From: Gnetum montanum
Lineage: Eukaryota > Streptophyta > Gnetopsida > Gnetales > Gnetaceae
DNA length: 62,440 nucleotides
Direction: 5' to 3'
Assembly (NCBI GenBank): GCA_015680685.1
Contig: MNCI01013643.1
Span: 35,038-97,477 of the forward strand
Positions 57,920 through 62,440 of this stretch are shown here, in pieces. The position numbers were made by a program, and so were the translations under genes. The notes beneath the pieces were generated by a model, which did no database searches, had not been told where the DNA came from, and was given only the letters and a program-made list of their open reading frames with translations. Within the stretch, counting starts at the first letter, position 1. The number at the start of each line of letters is the position of its first letter.

Positions 57920-57920
57920 G

Positions 57921-58140
57921 TGCTGAGTGCTAAAATCAAGAATACAAGTTGATAGAATTTCGCTAAGTTGGAATGAAACTGTTGTTGGACCGTGCATCTA
58001 AGTGTCATATTTATAAGCTTGCACATGTCCATGATATTGGATACGTGACATCATAGCTTGTGCCCCAATATGAAGGATCTGATATCGAAGCTCTGATATT
58101 GGATGCCCAATATCGTTGTTGATAAAATTTTAGTTTATCA
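57921..58140 (-). repeat. Short 220-bp LTR shared by elements G and H
   Basis: On the minus strand it begins TGATAAACTAAAATTTTATC (58140), like the A LTR, contains GATATT palindromes and a TATAAATATG box (about 58013), and ends ACTCAGCA at 57921 next to a PBS. About 650 bp of normal LTR are missing. Upstream (right) is the PPT of H; downstream (left) is the gag of G. Confidence 0.75.
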
Positions 58141-58152
58141 TACCCTCATGAT
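58141..58152 (-). other. Element H polypurine tract
   Basis: Minus strand ATCATGAGGGTA before TGATAAAC; cf. A at 13174-13189. Confidence 0.7.
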
Positions 58153-58339
58153 TAACTAAGAACTCATTCTTGAGTTAAAAAAAATGAGGATAGAGTTCCT
58201 TATAAAATTGGGAGGTAGATTCACATGACATTGAGCACTATATACATGACTCTCCAATGCCGTATTAGAGTTTACAAAAATGACACTAATCATGACAACC
58301 TTGCAGAACAAAAAATAAAATCTAGCGAAGCTAGATGTA

Positions 58340-61062
58340 GCCTTATGTGGTTCCAGGTGGTAGTAGCTCTTCCATTGGTTGCCTCCATTTATCCTCAGGC
58401 TTATGAAATTTGTATCGATTTAGGAGCATCTAAAATTTTTCTTCTTCTGTTCTAGGATCATGAATTGTCCATGTTGATGAACCAATGTTTGATGGAATTA
58501 GCCCGTTCCATGGGCATGGTAGATGTAGAAACATCTGGTTTGCATTTTGCATTTACATATGAAGGTGCAAACTACCTCCTCTCCTCTTCAAATGCTCTAA
58601 CCTTATCTCATAATTCATGGTTTTCTATCAATCTTCTAGCCAGATTTGCTACTACATCTTTCTACCCATGGTATTTGGCCTTTACTACTTCTAGTTCAAT
58701 GTTTCCCACTTGAAGTTTCTATAGGGCATCTTTACAATCTTCAAAATCTTTCTCATATAGTGCATATGTGATCACTGCTTATTGTTCTAGCTCATTTCTG
58801 GGCTTGCTTGTTATTAACATGGCCAAGTTAGCATAACAAAGGTTAGCTAACCCCATGTACTCTTTTAGGTCCTCAATCTGCAGGTTTTTGTTTTTCACTT
58901 TTGCTTAGTGGACAAGGGCATAACTATCCAAGATGGGTTACCAGTCAATATTTTATGTTGATTTTTGCCTTTGGGATCTAGATTTCTTTCTTGTTTATCT
59001 ACTTATACATGCCCACCTAGTCATGGAAGTGTTCCTTGAGCCTCTTATGTTTTTTTGCCTTGTTTTACCACACATTAATTTTAATGGCTAATTTTTGTTG
59101 AATGAAACATACCTCCTCCATAGAAAGGATTCTATTTTCTCTTATGAGGCAGATCATATCATGATTGAGCCTCACCAGTTGTTCTCTTAACTAGTGGATG
59201 CTCTCCAAAATGTTTTTCTACTTTTCTATAGTGGTTAACCTCATGTTATCAGTAGCAAGTTGTTTTTTTCCTCTTGTATCGTAGTAAGTGCCTTCACATG
59301 CGCATATGCTTGTGCTTCCACTATGGAGGCATTCCCTACCGCTTTCTTCCTCTTAGTTGCCAACTATTTATTCTACTTAATCATGATGTGATTTGCTTTG
59401 TTCTAAATTATTTGATCTGGTCAGGCACAATGAATTACATTGGATCTCTTCATTCAGCTCTTAGGGTTGCAAGCTCTTCTTGTAGTTTTAGAATTTTTTC
59501 CTTTACATGCTCCACCTTGGTCTCTACCATGACTAGTTTTCCTTTGGTAGTGATGAGCTCAAACTATACTATAATGACATCATTAGGAATGTCAAATAGT
59601 ATTGTCATGACTTTTCTAATCTATAGTTGTCTATCGAGCACATCCTCATGATTAGCAGGAGTCATTAAGGTTATGGCTAACATTTGAGCATTTTTGGCTC
59701 TAGTTAGATCCACCAGTGTTACAACAAGTATATTGAAGGATTTCTTGATGTGATTGGTGATAATCTCTTCTACTCCATTACATCTTGGTGCTACATTACC
59801 ACTGTTGTGGCTCCTTCTATGGTCTCTAGCACTACTTGGAATGATGCAGCATTCCTAGAGATCTATTGTGACCCTTATACGTCTCCTTCTAACTGTAATG
59901 AAATATGTCCACTTGTTGGATTAGTTAAAACTATGGACTAGATGGCATTGTTGATAACTCTTAAAGATTAGCCTCCTCCCTTGTTCCCCAACTGATTGTT
60001 TCTAGAATCTACTATAGATGGCTCATCAATGGTCTATAATCTTGCGATGAAAATGGTGGAAATTGTTGTTCTTGTTGCTGCTACTGTGGCTATTGGCCAC
60101 TAGGCCCTACTTGCTACTATTGTTATTGTTGCTCTTGTTCTTATTCTTACTCTTGCTTCTTACCATGGTCTTTTCTTGGTGGTGCTAGTTTGAGCAACTT
60201 AGTGAATGAAGCATTTTGGACTCTCTTAGGAACATCATTAGTGTATTTCAAGGTTTTCGCTCACTTGCACAACTTCTTGATAAGGCAAGGAAATGGAAGT
60301 GTTGATTTTTGCCTTTGGATTTCCATAAAATAGAGTTGTGCAAGGTTGGCATTCTACTTGCCCATAAGGATCACACTTCCTCTAGGTGCATAAGTAGATA
60401 ATCTATTGAGTCCTTTGGTTGGGAACAAGTGATAGGTGCTAATTTTGAAGTAAATTCTTTCCTCTAGAGTTAATTTATTATAGCCTTTATCTTCTCTACC
60501 ATGAGCTTGTTTCAGCCATAGCTTTCTAGTTTCAAGATCAGATCAGGTGGACAAATGTGCTAACCTTGCTCCTTCATTGGGTATATTAAAAGCTTCTACA
60601 ATTACCTTGATCAAGAATGAAACTAAGACTCCTCCAATGTTGATAGTAGTTTCATATTCTTTGTTGTGCAAAAATTGATAAGTATCTTTAAGGTATCATT
60701 CACCATTCTATGACAATATCAGCCATAGCAGTGATGCTTGGAGTTGCATCCTTACCGCTTTAGGAACAAATTCCATGAATGGGCCAAAGTTCATCTCCAC
60801 AGTGACTATGGGTAGGATGGATATTTCTTGGATGACTTGAAAGCAATCTTGGGATAACATGAGGTGTTGTCTTGGCACTTTTGGTTCTTCTACCTCTTCT
60901 TTGGCTAATTGCCTTGTAGCAGAAGTGTCTTGATGAATGCTGAATGATTGGGCTTCCTACTCATGTTTTGGTTCTTGTCCTTCAGTTTGGCCTCTACCCT
61001 AGCCTTTTGGTTGTTTGCTTGGTCCTCGTGAGGGTCCTCCTTGTGCTCCTCTCTGGAGGACT
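58340..61062 (-). pseudogene. Element H third ORF (3' ORF)
   Basis: Minus-strand homologue of the A and E third ORFs. The start codon position (61062) reads ATA instead of ATG, followed by LQRG-like residues. Block 1 has VEMNFGPFMEFVPKAVRMQL (about 60810-60750). Block 2 has STYHLFPTKGLNRLSTYAPR (about 60445-60385) and ends LPFPCLIKKLCK (about 60300-60265). Coiled-coil-like sequence runs from about 59700 to 58650, and the tail (ARSFGKS-type, then a Pro-rich end) lies near 58345. Many stops. It is the most complete third copy for comparing this gene. Confidence 0.72.
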
Positions 61063-61363
61063 ATTTACAATCCTTAAGAATTAAAAATTACTAAGGCATT
61101 CACATTTATTCTTAATAGTTTCATATCTTACTCATACTCTTAGTTTCATTAATTTCTTAGTTTATGATTGCAAAGTTAGAAACTTTTTTCAAAAAGTAAC
61201 CCATTGGTATTAATCCTTTTATAACCTTTCATAATTTTCTAATTTGTTCTTGTGTATGACTCATGATGATGGTTATGATTCCTTAAGAACATTATTTGAG
61301 TGTTTTAACATTAATATATGGGATAATTACTTAAAAATTTTAGTTTTTATTTCATACTTACTC
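61063..61363 (-). other. Element H non-coding region, truncated
   Basis: Minus strand contains AGAGTATGAGTAAGATATGAAA near 61141-61120, the donor-like block of the family. The rest of H (integrase and upstream) is absent because the GC-rich segment begins at about 61364. Confidence 0.55.
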
Positions 61364-61586
61364 TTTTTTTTTGAGAGAATGTTCGGGTTTGTATTACTGA
61401 AAGTTATGGTACACGAGTGAACAATTACAATGGGGAGGACATCAGGGATGGCCCACTTCGAGGGGGACCTCAGAAAAACACAAAATTCAAAGCTCAGAGG
61501 ACCCGAGCGTGGCCACCGAACCTCAAAACCTCAAAGCCTCAAAACCTCAAAGACCTCGGGGTCGAACAATGAGAGCAAGAGGAGGA
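61364..61586. other. Start of GC-rich segment, T run at boundary
   Basis: A run of nine T (61364-61372) marks a sharp change from about one-third GC to GC-rich sequence. On the minus strand this would be a 3' A tract of the GC-rich unit. Short repeats of CTCAAAACCTCAAAGC lie at 61518-61553. No gene is identified. Confidence 0.5.
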
Positions 61587-61740
61587 GGGGGGGGGGGGGG
61601 CGGCCCGGGGGGGGGGGGGGGGGCGGCCCGGGGGGGGGGGGGGGGGGGACACCCCCACAGGGGGGGGGGGGGGCGGCGCACCCTGGGGGGAGGGGGCGCA
61701 CCCCCAACAAGGGGGGGGGGGCAGCGGCCAGGGGGGGCGG
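61587..61740. repeat. Poly-G low-complexity tract
   Basis: Long G runs broken by CGGCCC and ACACCCCCAC. ORFs through it are Gly-rich (plus) or Pro-rich (minus) and not credible as genes. It could form G-quadruplexes, but the pattern also fits poly-G sequencing error. Confidence 0.8.
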
Positions 61741-61779
61741 CCGCTAGGGGCGAGTCGGCAGATGGCGATAGGCACACCA

Positions 61780-62439
61780 AGGCCGTTCCAGCTCATGAAG
61801 TAAGTCCAGTGTGGTGCGATGCTCCTCAATGTCTATGAAGTTCGCAGCTTGTTAAATGCCCTGCATAGTAGCCTCTCTCCTGCTCCAGTCAGCCGATGAG
61901 TCCCCCGCATCAGGGTGGAATCTTGTGGACGTGCGTCTGATGTGTCGTCTAAGCTCCCCCCAGGAGCTCTCACAGCTAATGCCCAAAATGCTATAAGGGC
62001 AATGCCCCCCCCTGAGCCACTGATGGGCACTGTGTTCATGTGCCCGGTCCAATTGTTGTTTTCGTTGCTCTTCTTCCTCCTTCAAGCGCTCCTGCTCCTC
62101 CCGGGCCACCGCCTCTTGGGCCTGACGAGCTGCCTCTTCCTAGCGGTGCTCCTTCCTGATTCAGTCTCAGAGCTCATCAATGAGTTGGGCCCGTGAGGTC
62201 TCCATCATGAGCGTGTGCTGTCGGCTCAGCTGTTGAGCTTGTTCACGAAGCTGGGCTTCGTGGTCGGCGCGCCACTGAGCCAGGGTCTCGGTCCACTTTG
62301 CCTCCGAAATCTGTCGCTCAGCCTCTCGAGCAGTAGCAACCGCAGGATAAGTTGCTGGGGGGGGTTGCAGCCTGCGTAAAGACCATGCAATTTTGTGCTT
62401 TCCAGGCGTTCCATAATAGCAGTGCCGACCAGGAGTCAC
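61780..62439 (-). pseudogene. Coiled-coil plus J-domain-like ORF, broken
   Basis: Unrecognised minus-strand gene entering from the right edge. One frame runs from 62439 leftward, with stops at about 62164, 62158 and 62143 (TGA, TGA, TAG; CGA or CAG would restore Arg or Gln) and one near 61852. First part (62330-62170): Ala/Glu/Gln/Arg-rich helix, AREAERQISEAKWTETLAQW. Second part (62130-62040): REEQERLKEEEEQRKQQLDR. Then YSILGISCESSWGELRRHIR and the HPD tripeptide at 61917-61909, followed by a W-RRE-TMQ helix and a further helix ending EEHR near 61800. This order is that of a J domain (DnaJ family, Hsp70 partner). GC content and codon use differ from everything else in the window. Confidence 0.55.
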
Positions 62440-62440
62440 C

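Noticed and set aside
61430-61838. Gly-rich and Pro-rich ORFs on both strands
   Set aside because: Translation of a poly-G tract in several frames; no domain, and possible sequencing error.

Overview
The window reads as repeat-dominated nuclear DNA of a seed plant with a large, slowly purged genome. A gymnosperm is possible, but the species cannot be read from the sequence. It is mostly AT-rich and contains old LTR retrotransposons nested in one another, two kinds of LINE, one plant gene fragment, two N gaps and several single-N joins. No intact long gene, tRNA, rRNA or CRISPR array was seen. Nearly all coding capacity is retrotransposon gag/pol broken by stops, many of them at positions where sister copies have Gln, Trp or Arg, as expected from old cytosine deamination.

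The dominant family is a Ty3-type (Metaviridae) element of the Athila/Tat-like branch. Its LTRs are about 0.8-0.93 kb with TGATG...CATCA ends, and its primer site matches the 3' end of plant tRNA-Asp. The order is LTR, PBS, gag, protease, RT, RNase H, integrase, a purine tract plus about 2 kb of conserved non-coding DNA, a third ORF of about 900 codons, PPT, LTR. I label the copies A to H. B (minus, 1-1643) sits in the 5' LTR of A (plus, 1644-14076). C (plus, from 14082) follows A after exactly 5 bp and is a gag/RT chimera. Unassigned decayed DNA (16.4-20.2 kb) follows, then D (plus, 20.17-23.53 kb), which has no pol.

From 23.5 to 29.6 kb there is older DNA: RTE-type LINE pieces on the minus strand, two plus-strand exon-like pieces of a cyclophilin-like plant gene, and an L1-type LINE on the plus strand. 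Element E (29606-49624, TSD AAGCT) splits that LINE. E is itself split in its protease by F (33366-40077, TSD ACTTG), giving a three-layer nest with clean target duplications. F kept gag and protease but lost RT, RNase H and integrase.

The right part holds an 875-bp gap, degenerate tandem repeats, and two linked minus-strand elements: G (gag-only type, 52551-57920) and H (3' half of an autonomous copy, 58141 to about 61360), joined through one 220-bp LTR. The last 1.1 kb is abruptly GC-rich, with a poly-G tract and a broken minus-strand ORF encoding a coiled coil followed by a J-domain-like segment with an HPD motif.

Together the copies suggest autonomous lineages (A/H-like and E-like) that mobilised pol-less partners (B/D/G-like and F-like). 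The partners kept LTRs, PBS, gag, the conserved non-coding block and PPT. The features most worth pursuing are the third ORF with its possible splice acceptor, the internal PPT-like tract with its conserved block, the compact zinc knuckle, and the J-domain sequence at the right edge.
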